A stretch of DNA of 64,000 bases from Gammaproteobacteria bacterium (GTDB taxonomy: Bacteria > Pseudomonadota > Gammaproteobacteria > Xanthomonadales > SZUA-36): positions 1 through 64,000 of the forward strand of contig JAUIJU010000001.1 of assembly GCA_030431095.1 (NCBI GenBank), read 5' to 3'. The translations under genes and the position numbers were made by a program. Below the pieces are notes generated by a model. That model was given only the letters and a program-made list of their open reading frames with translations, was not told the origin of the DNA and searched no databases. This document shows positions 28,770-38,976 of the stretch, piece by piece. Position 1 is the stretch's first letter. The number at the start of each line of letters is the position of its first letter.

Positions 28770-30092
28770 ATGTCGCCGGGGCGCGTCTATGTCGTAACCG
28801 AGGGAGCACGACCATTGAAAATTGCCGACACGTCCGCGCAGGACGTGACCATCGAAAAGGGCTCGAGTCGAACCCGCTGGATGCTTGCCGCCGGGGCCGC
28901 CCTGGTCCTGGTGCTGATCGCCGTATGGGCCGTACCGGCTGTGCAGCGCTGGGCATCGTCCAGCGTCACCGTGCCGCTGGACCGCCTGCGTATCGCCACG
29001 GCCGAGGTGGATGACCTGGTCCGGGACGTTTCGGTACAGGGACGCGTGGTGGCCGCCGTGGCGCCGACACTGTTCGCGCCCGCCGAGGGCATCATCACCC
29101 TGCAGGTCGAGGCCGGCGCCGAGGTGACGCGAGGCCAGGTCCTGGCCGTGCTGGAGAGCCCGGAACTGCAGAATCGTCTGCAGCAGGAGCAGTCCACCCG
29201 GGACAGCCTGGCCGTGGAGCTGGATCGTCAGCGCATCGAGGCCAAGCAGCAGGCCCTGGACAACCAGAGGCAGGTGGACCAGGCCCGGGTGACGCTGACC
29301 GCGGCCGATCGTGAACACCGCCGCGCGGTCTCCGCATCGGAAATCGAGGCCATCAGCCAGGTGGACTTCGAGCGTGCCCGGGACGACCTGGAAACGGCGC
29401 GCCTTTCGCACAAGCACGCCGTCGAGGATGCCGCCCTGGACGACGAGCGTCTCGCTTTCGAACTACAGACCCGCGAGTTGCAACTCGATCGCCAGGCCCT
29501 GCTGGTGCAGGACCTCGAGCGCCAGGTCGCCGACCTGGAAATGAAATCACCGGTCAGCGGCATCGTCGGCAATCTGCTGGTGGACCAGAAAGCCAACGTG
29601 AACCGCAACCAGGCAGTGATGGCCGTGGTCGACCTGACCGCCTTCGAGGTGGAAGCTCAGGTCCCGGAAAGCTACGCCGACGATCTGGGCATCGGCATGC
29701 CGGCGGAGGTGTTGCTGGGCAACCGGCCGTTCGACGGCACGCTGGTGTCCGTGTCGCCGGAAGTGGTGGACAACCAGGTCACGACGCGCGTGCGCTTCGA
29801 AGGCGGTATGCCCCCGGGATTGCGCCAGAACCAGCGTCTGACCACCCGTATCCTCATGGAGACCCGGCAGAACGTATTGACCCTGCCGCGCGGCCAGTTC
29901 CTCGATACCGGTGGCGGCCGCGTGGCCTACGTGCTGGGTGACGACGGCATCGCGCGCCGCGTGCCCATCGAGGTGGGTGCGCGCAGCCTGGCCGCGGTGG
30001 AAATCACGGCCGGCCTGGCCGCCGGCGACCGCGTGGTGGTCTCGTCCATCGACGGCTTCCGCGGCGCGGACACGGTCCGGGTGACCAACTGA
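28770..30092 (+). CDS. HlyD/MacA-like periplasmic adaptor (exact start uncertain: 28770 or 28815)
   Basis: Single N-term TM, biotinyl-lipoyl block GIITLQVEAGAEVTRGQVLAVLESPEL, coiled coil, MKSPVSGIVGNLLVDQKANVNRNQ. Confidence 0.88.
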   Translation: MSPGRVYVVTEGARPLKIADTSAQDVTIEKGSSRTRWMLAAGAALVLVLIAVWAVPAVQRWASSSVTVPLDRLRIATAEVDDLVRDVSVQGRVVAAVAPTLFAPAEGIITLQVEAGAEVTRGQVLAVLESPELQNRLQQEQSTRDSLAVELDRQRIEAKQQALDNQRQVDQARVTLTAADREHRRAVSASEIEAISQVDFERARDDLETARLSHKHAVEDAALDDERLAFELQTRELQLDRQALLVQDLERQVADLEMKSPVSGIVGNLLVDQKANVNRNQAVMAVVDLTAFEVEAQVPESYADDLGIGMPAEVLLGNRPFDGTLVSVSPEVVDNQVTTRVRFEGGMPPGLRQNQRLTTRILMETRQNVLTLPRGQFLDTGGGRVAYVLGDDGIARRVPIEVGARSLAAVEITAGLAAGDRVVVSSIDGFRGADTVRVTN

Positions 30093-30132
30093 ATCCTTTA
30101 CGAACACGCACACGAGAACGCAGGAGACAATC

Positions 30133-30834
<702 letters not shown>

Positions 30835-30843
30835 GGGGGCGAC

Positions 30844-32157
30844 ATGTTCAATTACTACCTGAAACTGGGCTGGCTGAGCCTGCGGGCCAACCCCCTGCTC
30901 AGCCTGCTCATGGTGGCGGCGATCGGCGTCGGCATCGGCGCGTGCATGACCATCCTGACGGTCAACTACACCATGTCGGGCAATCCCATCCCCCACAAGT
31001 CGGACCAGCTGTACCACGTACAGCTCGACAGCTGGGATGCCAATGATCCCGGCGAGGATGGCTACAACCCGCCGGACCAGGTGACCTACAACGACGCCAT
31101 GGCGCTGATGAACGGCGCGCCGGGCTTTCGCCAGGTGGCGAGCAACCGCTCCGGCCTGGTGCTGGAGCCCGAGGGTGATGACGAGCGGCCCTTTTCGGTG
31201 GACGTGCGCAACACCTGGGCGGATTTCTTTCCCATGTTCGATACGCCTTTCCTGTACGGCAGCGGCTGGGACGATACGGCGGACACCACCCGGGAACCGG
31301 TGGTGGTGCTCAGCCGCGAGCTGAACGAACGCGTGTTTGGCGGCGAGGACTCGGTGGGCCGCACGGTGCGCATGAACGGCCTGAATTTCCGCGTGGTCGG
31401 GGTACTCGACGAATGGATGGTGGTGCCCAAGTTCTACGACGTCACCAACGGCCCGTTCAACGAGACCGAGGAAGCCTTCATCCCCTTCAACCTGGCTGTC
31501 GACCAGGAGTTGCCGCGCAACGGCAACACCAACTGCTGGAAACCGCCGGAGGGTGACGGCTTCGAGGCCTTCAAGAACTCCGAGTGCGTGTGGATCCAGT
31601 TCTGGGCGGAACTGCGCGACGAACAGGAGAAAGCCGCGTTCAGCAACTGGCTGGATGCCTACGTGGCCGAGCAGAAGGAACTGGGCCGGTTCCCGCGCCC
31701 CCTGAATAACCGCGTTCTGGCCGTCATGGAATGGATGGAGGACCGACAGGTGGTGGAAGACGATGCCCAGGTCATGCTGGGGCTGTCGTTCCTGTTCCTG
31801 GTGGTCTGCCTGCTCAACACCATCGGCCTGCTGCTGGCCAAGTTCATGCGCAAGACCGGTGACATCAGCGTGCGCCGCGCCCTGGGCGCCCGGCGCAGCG
31901 ACCTGTTTCGCCAGCACATGGTCGAAGCCGGTCTGATCGGCCTGGGCGGCGGCGTGCTCGGCATCGCCCTGACCTGGCTGGGCCTGCGCGGCATCGAGGT
32001 GCTGTTCGGCGAGTTTGTCGAAAACCTGGTCGGCCTGGACTGGGTGATGATGCTCACGGCCGTCGGCCTGGCCATCGTCTCGGCCCTGGTGGCCGGGCTC
32101 TACCCCACCTGGCGCGCGACGCGGATCATGCCCGCCAGCCAGCTCAAGGCGCAGTAG
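30844..32157 (+). CDS. ABC transporter permease (FtsX/MacB type)
   Basis: Four-TM FtsX topology; DISVRRALGARRSDLFRQHMVEAGLIGLGGGVLGIAL...GLYPTWRATRIMPASQLKAQ. Confidence 0.92.
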   Translation: MFNYYLKLGWLSLRANPLLSLLMVAAIGVGIGACMTILTVNYTMSGNPIPHKSDQLYHVQLDSWDANDPGEDGYNPPDQVTYNDAMALMNGAPGFRQVASNRSGLVLEPEGDDERPFSVDVRNTWADFFPMFDTPFLYGSGWDDTADTTREPVVVLSRELNERVFGGEDSVGRTVRMNGLNFRVVGVLDEWMVVPKFYDVTNGPFNETEEAFIPFNLAVDQELPRNGNTNCWKPPEGDGFEAFKNSECVWIQFWAELRDEQEKAAFSNWLDAYVAEQKELGRFPRPLNNRVLAVMEWMEDRQVVEDDAQVMLGLSFLFLVVCLLNTIGLLLAKFMRKTGDISVRRALGARRSDLFRQHMVEAGLIGLGGGVLGIALTWLGLRGIEVLFGEFVENLVGLDWVMMLTAVGLAIVSALVAGLYPTWRATRIMPASQLKAQ

Positions 32158-32168
32158 GAGGACAGACC

Positions 32169-33383
32169 ATGCAATTCGGACCCATCTGGCGTGCCCTGAT
32201 GCGCAACAAGACCGGCGCGATCCTGATCGCTCTGCAGGTGGCGGTGACCATGGCCATCATGGTGAACGCCATTTCCATCATTCAGACCCGCGCCGAGGCC
32301 ATGGCCCGGCCCAGCGGTATCGACGAGCCCAACATCTTTTACATCTCCAGCATCGGCTTCAATGACGCGTTCAACGAACGCGTGGCGGTGGAAGAGGACC
32401 TGGCGGCCCTGCGCGCCATGCCCGGTGTCGTGGACGCCCTGCAGACCAACAGCGTGCCCCTGTCGGGCGGCGGCTGGTCCATGGGGCTGCAGACCGAACC
32501 GGGTGACGACATGGACGGTGTCGGCGTGGCGGTCTACTTTGTCGACGACCATGCCCTGGACACCTACGACCTGGAACTGGTGGCCGGCGAATTCTTCTCG
32601 CCCACCGACATCGAGTGGCGCGAGGGCAGTTCGTCCACCTGGCCCGACCGTACGGTGATCACCGTGGCCATGGCCGAGGCGCTGTTCGGCGAGGACGAGT
32701 GGCGCAGTGGCGTGGGCAAGACCGTCTACATCAACAACAACGAACCCATGACCGTGACCGGCATCATCGATCGCATGCAGGCCGCCTGGAATGGCTGGGA
32801 CGGCGTCGAACGGACCATGCTGGTGCCCCAGCGCACCCTGTTCGGTTCGTCGCGCTACATCATCCGTGCCGAACCCGGCCTGCGCGACGAGTTGATGCCG
32901 CAAGTGGAGGAGATGCTGGCCCAGTCCAACAAGGACCGCATCGTGCGCGGCCTGCGCACCATGGAGGAGACGCGCGAACGCTCCTACCGGGGCGATGCGT
33001 CCATGATCAAGTTGCTGATGTTCACCATCGGACTGCTGTTGCTGATCACGGCGCTGGGTATTGTCGGCCTGGCCAGTTTCAGCGTAAGCCGGCGGACCAA
33101 GCAGATCGGCACCCGCCGGGCGCTGGGTGCGACCCGGGCGGACATTGCCGGCTACTTCATGTCGGAGAACCTGTTGATCAGCGGCATGGGCGTCTTGCTG
33201 GGCGCCGCCCTGACGGTGGGACTCAACATGTGGATGGTGGACGCCTTCGACCTCGACCGCATGGAGGTGTGGCTGGTCCCGGCCGCCATGGGGGTGTTGC
33301 TGGTGGTGGGCCAGCTGGCCGTGTTCGGTCCGGCGCGGCGGGCGTCGTCCGTGCCACCGGCGGTGGCCACGCGCACCGTCTGA
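32169..33383 (+). CDS. ABC transporter permease (FtsX/MacB type)
   Basis: FSVSRRTKQIGTRRALGATRADIAGYFMSENLLISGMGVLLGAAL...FGPARRASSVPPAVATRTV. Confidence 0.92.
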   Translation: MQFGPIWRALMRNKTGAILIALQVAVTMAIMVNAISIIQTRAEAMARPSGIDEPNIFYISSIGFNDAFNERVAVEEDLAALRAMPGVVDALQTNSVPLSGGGWSMGLQTEPGDDMDGVGVAVYFVDDHALDTYDLELVAGEFFSPTDIEWREGSSSTWPDRTVITVAMAEALFGEDEWRSGVGKTVYINNNEPMTVTGIIDRMQAAWNGWDGVERTMLVPQRTLFGSSRYIIRAEPGLRDELMPQVEEMLAQSNKDRIVRGLRTMEETRERSYRGDASMIKLLMFTIGLLLLITALGIVGLASFSVSRRTKQIGTRRALGATRADIAGYFMSENLLISGMGVLLGAALTVGLNMWMVDAFDLDRMEVWLVPAAMGVLLVVGQLAVFGPARRASSVPPAVATRTV

Positions 33384-33394
33384 ACCCTTCGACA

Positions 33395-33416
33395 GGGGTC
33401 GGCGTCAGCCGACCCC
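33395..33416. terminator. Hairpin (9-bp perfect stem) between convergent genes
   Basis: ggggtcggc-gtca-gccgacccc straddling the facing stop codons. Confidence 0.6.
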
Positions 33417-34241
33417 GGGGTCAATGCCCTTCAGCGCCATCAGGCGGTAAACCAGGCGCTCGCGGTGGCGCAGATCCACCAGCAGCTTCTCGCTCCAGCC
33501 CGTATCGGCCGTTTCGGGGCCGTAGTCGCTCGAATTGATCCGCGCGCGTTCGCGCAGATCGCCGAGCAGGGATTCGTCGAAACCCTGGCGTGACAGGTAG
33601 TCCGCCAGGTCGTCGTTCAGTCGCCACTGGCGCAGCAGATCGATGTCGGCCAGGTCGTCCATGAACCCGTCACCGTCGAGGTAGGCATCGTCCAGCCGCG
33701 CCAATACTTCCCGTGGATGGCGGCAGAACATGGTGAGCAGGGTAATGGTCATGGGCCCCACCGCAGGCGCCGGTTCACGATCGCCGAGCACGAGCCGTTG
33801 AATTCGGAGCATGTTCATGCGGGTGAATTCTTCCGGATCCAGGTTCGGGAAATTCGGGAATTCCTTGCGCAGCACCTCCAGGGGCAGGGTGTGATTCCGC
33901 CGCCACCAGCCAAAGGCGTAACGCGACCGGTGCCACGACAGGGGGTCACGGATCACCGCGACCACCGGCAGTTTACGGTAGCGTCGCGGGATCTGGCGCC
34001 AGGCGCCGTGCTGGTTGCGGCGTCGTTGAACGCTTTGACCCAGCAGCGGCGGCAACATCACTTCCCGGCAATAGGGGCCACCGGCAAGGCCGAAGGCCTG
34101 CATCAGACGCAAGCGGCGAGGGCGGCGTTCACGTGTCCGGGCGACCACGTCACGAACCACGGTGCGGGCGAAGGTGCTGCCGGTTTTCGGCATGTTCAGC
34201 AATACGAATCGGTGGGTGATCAGCACGTTGCACCCTTCCAC
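33405..34241 (-). CDS. Sulfotransferase-family protein
   Basis: RFVLLNMPKTGSTFARTVVRDVV (5'-PSB-like loop) and LPVVAVIRDPLSWHRSRYAFGWW (3'-PB-like block). Confidence 0.72.
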   Translation of the reverse strand: MEGCNVLITHRFVLLNMPKTGSTFARTVVRDVVARTRERRPRRLRLMQAFGLAGGPYCREVMLPPLLGQSVQRRRNQHGAWRQIPRRYRKLPVVAVIRDPLSWHRSRYAFGWWRRNHTLPLEVLRKEFPNFPNLDPEEFTRMNMLRIQRLVLGDREPAPAVGPMTITLLTMFCRHPREVLARLDDAYLDGDGFMDDLADIDLLRQWRLNDDLADYLSRQGFDESLLGDLRERARINSSDYGPETADTGWSEKLLVDLRHRERLVYRLMALKGIDPGVG

Positions 34242-34275
34242 GGGGCGGTGCGGGTGCTGGCAGGGATCGCCGTGG

Positions 34276-35568
34276 TCATGACATGGGCCACCGCGACGAC
34301 AACACCGCCCGCAGGGGCCCGATGCGCACGTTCAGCAGACGGCGCACCTGCAGGGCCAACAGCAGATTCCAGCTCACCACGCCGGCAGCGGTCGCAATGG
34401 CGGCGCCTACCAGGCCATGGGACGGAATCAGCAGCAGGCACAGCACCCCATTCACCAGCAGGCCGGTGACGAATCCCGCCAGGGTGCGGCGCTCCAGTCC
34501 CGTCATGTTCAGCAGCAGGGCGACCGAGCCCATGGCCACGTTGACCGACTGGCCCAGCACCAGCAAGCGCAATGCCGGCGTCGCCGCCACGTAGTCCGCC
34601 CCGTACACCCACCGCAGCACCGGCTCGGCGAAGATGAACAGGAGGAGGGCGCCGGGCAGCGCGCCGAGCAGCGACCAGCGCACCATGGTGTCGGAAATGA
34701 TCTGCAGGCGGGCGGAGTCGCCTTCGCGGTGCGCCCGCACGAACAACGGTGCGAACACCAGGTTGACGACCTGCAGGGGCATGGCCACGAACAGGGCCGC
34801 GCGGTCCGCCACGCGGAACAGGGCCGCCGAGGCAGGGTCGGACAGCCATCCCAGCAGCACCACCGCGAGCTGCGCCGAGACCAGGGTGGCAAAGGACAGG
34901 GCGGCGAATGGGGGCAATTCGCGTAGCCATTTGCCCGGCTCCAGTCGGACCGGCGCGGGATGAGGACGTGCCGCACCCAGCCAGAACGCCCGGGCGCAGA
35001 GCAGGGCGATTGCCCAAGACGCCACCATGCTGACCACGGCGGTACCGGGCGTGAGACCCGCGGCCAGCACCAGCGCCGCCAGCAGTAGCGCCTGCATCAA
35101 CGGTTGCACCAGCAGGGCCGGCGTCTGGGCGCGCAGCGGCAGATGCAGGCCTCGCAGGGTGGCGCTGGTCACGTTGGTCAGACCGATCAGCAGCAACAGG
35201 GGCAAGCCGAGCAGAAACAGCCCGGCTTCCGGGTCGGCGGGGACCGACCGGCGCAGGGCCAGGAACAGGATGGCCAGGCCCAGGGCGACGGACAAGACCC
35301 AGCCGGAAGCGGTCCGCAGCAGGCCGCGGATGCGCCCCCAGTCCTGGTCGAGATGAAATCTGGCGGTGTTGCGGACGATCAGGTTGGGCCAGCCGCAGAA
35401 GGCCGGGATCGCCAGCAGCGCCAGGGTGGCGGTAACGAACACGTAGTGACCGAACGGTTCCGGGCCCAGCACCCGCGCCAGCAACACGGATACGGCCAGG
35501 GTTAAAACCAGGGAAACACCCCGCAGGAACACCAGGGCCAGGGTGGAGGCGCGCAGCGAGGAGTTCAC
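34276..35568 (-). CDS. Oligosaccharide flippase / polysaccharide biosynthesis membrane protein (Wzx-like)
   Basis: VSLVLTLAVSVLLARVLGPEPFGHYVFV...; ~12 TMs; GTG start at 35568. Confidence 0.88.
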   Translation of the reverse strand: MNSSLRASTLALVFLRGVSLVLTLAVSVLLARVLGPEPFGHYVFVTATLALLAIPAFCGWPNLIVRNTARFHLDQDWGRIRGLLRTASGWVLSVALGLAILFLALRRSVPADPEAGLFLLGLPLLLLIGLTNVTSATLRGLHLPLRAQTPALLVQPLMQALLLAALVLAAGLTPGTAVVSMVASWAIALLCARAFWLGAARPHPAPVRLEPGKWLRELPPFAALSFATLVSAQLAVVLLGWLSDPASAALFRVADRAALFVAMPLQVVNLVFAPLFVRAHREGDSARLQIISDTMVRWSLLGALPGALLLFIFAEPVLRWVYGADYVAATPALRLLVLGQSVNVAMGSVALLLNMTGLERRTLAGFVTGLLVNGVLCLLLIPSHGLVGAAIATAAGVVSWNLLLALQVRRLLNVRIGPLRAVLSSRWPMS

Positions 35569-35657
35569 CGGGGTGTCGTGGTCCCGGTCCGGAAATCCGC
35601 CCCGCGAGGGGCTACAATGCGCGGTTTGCTGCTCTTCATGAGGGTGCGGAACGGCCC

Positions 35658-37406
35658 ATGGCCTCGGAAACGCCAAAAGTATCGGTAGTCGTGCCGGTTT
35701 ACAACACGCGGGCCACCGTGGGCGCGACCCTGGAATCGCTGCGCGCACAGACTTTCGGGGATTTCGAGGTCATCGTGGTCAACGATGGCAGTACCGACGA
35801 CAGCATGGAGGTGTGCCGGGCGTTCGAGGACGCGCGCGTGCGCATCGTGGAGCAGGAAAACCGGGGGCTGGCCGGGGCCCGCAACACGGGTCTGCGCGAG
35901 GCCCGGGGCGAACTGGTCGGCTTTCTCGACTCGGACGACCACTGGCTGCCGGAAAAGCTCGAACGGCACGTGGCGCAGTTCGAGGCCGACCCGGACCTGG
36001 GCCTGGCCTACAGCCACTCGGTGATGATGGACGACGACGGCGAGGACCTGATTATCCAGCAACGCGAAGGCGTGGCGGATACCGGGTTCGCCGATATCTA
36101 CACACGCAACGTGCTCGGTAACGGTTCCAACGCCGTGCTGCGTCGTGCCGTGTTCACTGGACGACCCCGCGAACCATCCCGCTTTCCGGCGCTGACGGGA
36201 TTCGACGAGGAACTGCGTCGTGCCGAAGATTTCGAGTTGTGGTGCCGGATCGCCGCCCTGACCGACTGGAAGATCCGTTGCCTGCCCGAGGCCCTGGTGC
36301 GCTATCGCATGAACCGCGCCGGACTCAGCGCCAACACCCTGGCGCAACGCAAGTATCACCTGCTGGCCATGGCAAAGGTGGCCGCATACGCGCCCGAACG
36401 CGCCGAAATTCACCGTCACGAGGCCGTGGCGCACCTGTACTGGCACCAGGCACGCACGCGCAGCCGCAATGGGGAGGCCCGCATGGCGCTGCGTGCCGCC
36501 CGCTTCGCCCTGTACTACGCGCCCGGCTCGCTGAATCTCAACCACTTTTTCATCACCTGCGCCGCGGCCAGCGCGGCGGTCCTGCCGCGGCGCTGGTATC
36601 CATCGGCCCTGAAGCTCGCCAGTCGCGCCTGGGGCCGCTGGCAGCGCCTGGGGATCGGCCCTGGTGGCGGCGGCCGGCAAGCGCCCGAGTCACCCGCGCC
36701 GCCGCTCGAGGAACAACTGCTGCCCCCGCCACGGTACGAGCGCCGGGGCTCGATGCCCAACCTGTTCTTCGTGTCGCACCGGCACCGGTTGATGTTTCTC
36801 TCGGTGTCGAAGAACGCCTCCACCTCGCTGAAGAAGATCATGTACCGGGAGGAATTCGGCCATGACGCCAATGACGAGGGAAAAGGGGTGCACGAGGCCT
36901 GGGGCTGGCGCGCGACACCCGGCAAGTCCCTGTCGGTGGATGACCACGAGGGGATTGCCGCCTACCCGGACTATCGACGCTTCGTGGTCTGGCGCGACCC
37001 GGTGTCACGGTTCCTGTCCGCCTACCACAACCGGGTGCTGTTCGCCGAGTTCGAGCACCCCTTTTACCTGCGTAAGCGCCTGGAAGGCATGGGCCTGGAG
37101 CAGTTCATCAACGTGACGGAACGGGTGCTGCAAATCGACAATCCGCTGCACATGGACGAACACCTGCGCCCCCAGCACCTGTGCTACGATCCGTCCGACG
37201 TGCAGGACATCGTGCCCATTCAGCACCTGAAGGCCTACCTGCTCAGCCAGTTCGGCATCGCAACACCGCCGCCCCTGAACGAGACCGTATTGCCGCGCCT
37301 GCCGGCGTCGGAGAAACAGCTGGCGCGCATTCGCGCCCTGTACGCGAAGGACTACGAGATCGAACCCGGCTGGACGCCGGCCCAGGCCCCGGCGGCGCCG
37401 GGCTGA
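35658..37406 (+). CDS. GT2 glycosyltransferase fused to a C-terminal sulfotransferase domain
   Basis: N-term VSVVVPVYNTRATVGATLESLRAQTFGDFEVIVVNDGSTDDS...FLDSDDHW; C-term RHRLMFLSVSKNASTSLKKIM...RRFVVWRDPVSRFLSAYHNRVLF. Confidence 0.88.
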   Translation: MASETPKVSVVVPVYNTRATVGATLESLRAQTFGDFEVIVVNDGSTDDSMEVCRAFEDARVRIVEQENRGLAGARNTGLREARGELVGFLDSDDHWLPEKLERHVAQFEADPDLGLAYSHSVMMDDDGEDLIIQQREGVADTGFADIYTRNVLGNGSNAVLRRAVFTGRPREPSRFPALTGFDEELRRAEDFELWCRIAALTDWKIRCLPEALVRYRMNRAGLSANTLAQRKYHLLAMAKVAAYAPERAEIHRHEAVAHLYWHQARTRSRNGEARMALRAARFALYYAPGSLNLNHFFITCAAASAAVLPRRWYPSALKLASRAWGRWQRLGIGPGGGGRQAPESPAPPLEEQLLPPPRYERRGSMPNLFFVSHRHRLMFLSVSKNASTSLKKIMYREEFGHDANDEGKGVHEAWGWRATPGKSLSVDDHEGIAAYPDYRRFVVWRDPVSRFLSAYHNRVLFAEFEHPFYLRKRLEGMGLEQFINVTERVLQIDNPLHMDEHLRPQHLCYDPSDVQDIVPIQHLKAYLLSQFGIATPPPLNETVLPRLPASEKQLARIRALYAKDYEIEPGWTPAQAPAAPG

Positions 37407-37418
37407 AGGAGCAGAACG

Positions 37419-38075
37419 ATGGACCTGAACTGGCACCAGGCCGTCTCCGTGTTCATGGGCTTTTTCGCCATTATGAATCCGGTCGCCGGCACCCCCGTAT
37501 TCCTGGGGCTGACCGCCGACGACGACACCGCCACACGGCGCCTGATCGCCATTCGGGCGCTGGCCGTGAGTTTCGGTATCGTGTTGCTGTTTGCTGCGGC
37601 CGGAAAAGTGATCTTCCAGGCCTTTGGCATCACCCTTGACGCGTTTCGCATCATGGGCGGTTTCCTGGTCGCCATGGTGGGTTACAAGATGGTCCAGGGT
37701 GGCGAGCACACGCCCGTGCAAAAGCCCAGTCGCGAGGACCGGGCGGACAGCCTGGATTCGCGCCTGGACGTGGCGATCACGCCCCTGGCCATGCCGCTGC
37801 TGGCGGGTCCCGGCACCATCGCCACCGCCATGAGCTTCGCGGCAGGCGCCGGCCTGGCGGCGTTCGTGGTGACCATGACCGCCTTCGCGGTATTGTGCGT
37901 GCTGACCTTCATCTTTTTCATGTCGGGCGAAAAATTCATTCGCTACATCGGCAAGAGCGGCATCAAGGTGGTCACTCGCCTGATGGGCCTGATCCTGGCG
38001 GTGATCGGTGTACAAATGCTGCTGGAGGGTCTTGCCGGGGCGATTACCCGCTACCTGGAGTCCGCCCCGACCTGA
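37419..38075 (+). CDS. MarC family integral membrane protein
   Basis: FFAIMNPVAGTPVFLGLTADDD...FRIMGGFLVAMVGYKMVQG...ITPLAMPLLAGPGTIATAMSFA; SD aaggag upstream. Confidence 0.92.
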   Translation: MDLNWHQAVSVFMGFFAIMNPVAGTPVFLGLTADDDTATRRLIAIRALAVSFGIVLLFAAAGKVIFQAFGITLDAFRIMGGFLVAMVGYKMVQGGEHTPVQKPSREDRADSLDSRLDVAITPLAMPLLAGPGTIATAMSFAAGAGLAAFVVTMTAFAVLCVLTFIFFMSGEKFIRYIGKSGIKVVTRLMGLILAVIGVQMLLEGLAGAITRYLESAPT

Positions 38076-38079
38076 GCCA

Positions 38080-38775
38080 CTACCAGCGCCGGGCCACGAA
38101 CAGTCCACCCAGGCCGGCAAGGATCATCGCCACCGCCAGGGCGTGGAACAGGTGGGCGTTGAGCATCGGCGGACGGTGGCGCCGTGAATATTCCTCGTAG
38201 ATTCGGCGCCCGCCTTCCACTTCGAGCGGGTAGTACGCGCCGCGGTACGTGCCGTGGTACATGTACCGGGGGTCCAGGCGCTCCAGCAAGGGATCATCCG
38301 CGTGCTCGCGGGCGATGTAACCGGAATCCAGGCTGTCGAAGCCGGCGAACACGAAATCGTTTTCGCCTTCCAGGATGACGCCCTTGGACACGTACACCCA
38401 CTCGTCGTCCGCGAAGCGCCGCTCGGTAACCACGAAGGACATCAGCGCGCCCCCCAGCGCCAGCAGCAACAGCGCGGCGACCAGCCAGCGGCGACGACTG
38501 CGGGCCGTCGCCTGCTGGCCACGACGCAACAGGTCCCGGATGTCGGCGATCTCGCGCAGCCGCTCGAGCTCACCCAGGCTGACCGCCTGAGCCAGGCGGT
38601 CAAGGCCGATCTCGTAGGCCTTGACCAGGCGGTCGAACATGTCTTCCGAGGGCGACGCCTTACCGCTCTCCAGCTTGGACAGGTACGACTGTTCAATGCC
38701 GATTTTCTCGGCCGCCATGGGCTGTGTCCAGCCCCGTGATTCGCGTTGTGCCTTCAGGTACTCACCGAATGTCAT
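38080..38775 (-). CDS. XRE-family HTH protein with C-terminal transmembrane/extracytoplasmic region
   Basis: MTFGEYLKAQRESRGWTQPMAAEKIGIEQSYLSKLESGKASPSEDMFDRLVKAY then TMs LVAALLLLALGGALMSFVV and ALAVAMILAGLGGLFVARRW. Confidence 0.87.
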   Translation of the reverse strand: MTFGEYLKAQRESRGWTQPMAAEKIGIEQSYLSKLESGKASPSEDMFDRLVKAYEIGLDRLAQAVSLGELERLREIADIRDLLRRGQQATARSRRRWLVAALLLLALGGALMSFVVTERRFADDEWVYVSKGVILEGENDFVFAGFDSLDSGYIAREHADDPLLERLDPRYMYHGTYRGAYYPLEVEGGRRIYEEYSRRHRPPMLNAHLFHALAVAMILAGLGGLFVARRW

Positions 38776-38922
38776 GCCTTGCTCCTCGCCCGGTCCATGC
38801 CGTGCCAAGTGGTTGATGTCAGGGCACAGTCTTGGGAATTCACGATCGGAATGCGAGATGAATATCAGGGAATATTAGCGAATTTCGCGCACGCCGGGCC
38901 GCCGTGGGCGTCCATTGGGGGT

Positions 38923-38953
38923 CGGAACCGGCCAAAGGCCTCGACCGGTTCCG
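38923..38953. terminator. Hairpin downstream of the Met-rich outer-membrane protein gene
   Basis: cggaaccgg ... ccggttccg, 9-bp perfect stem. Confidence 0.5.
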
Positions 38954-38976
38954 ATCCCGTCAGGGGCAAGGTCGGA

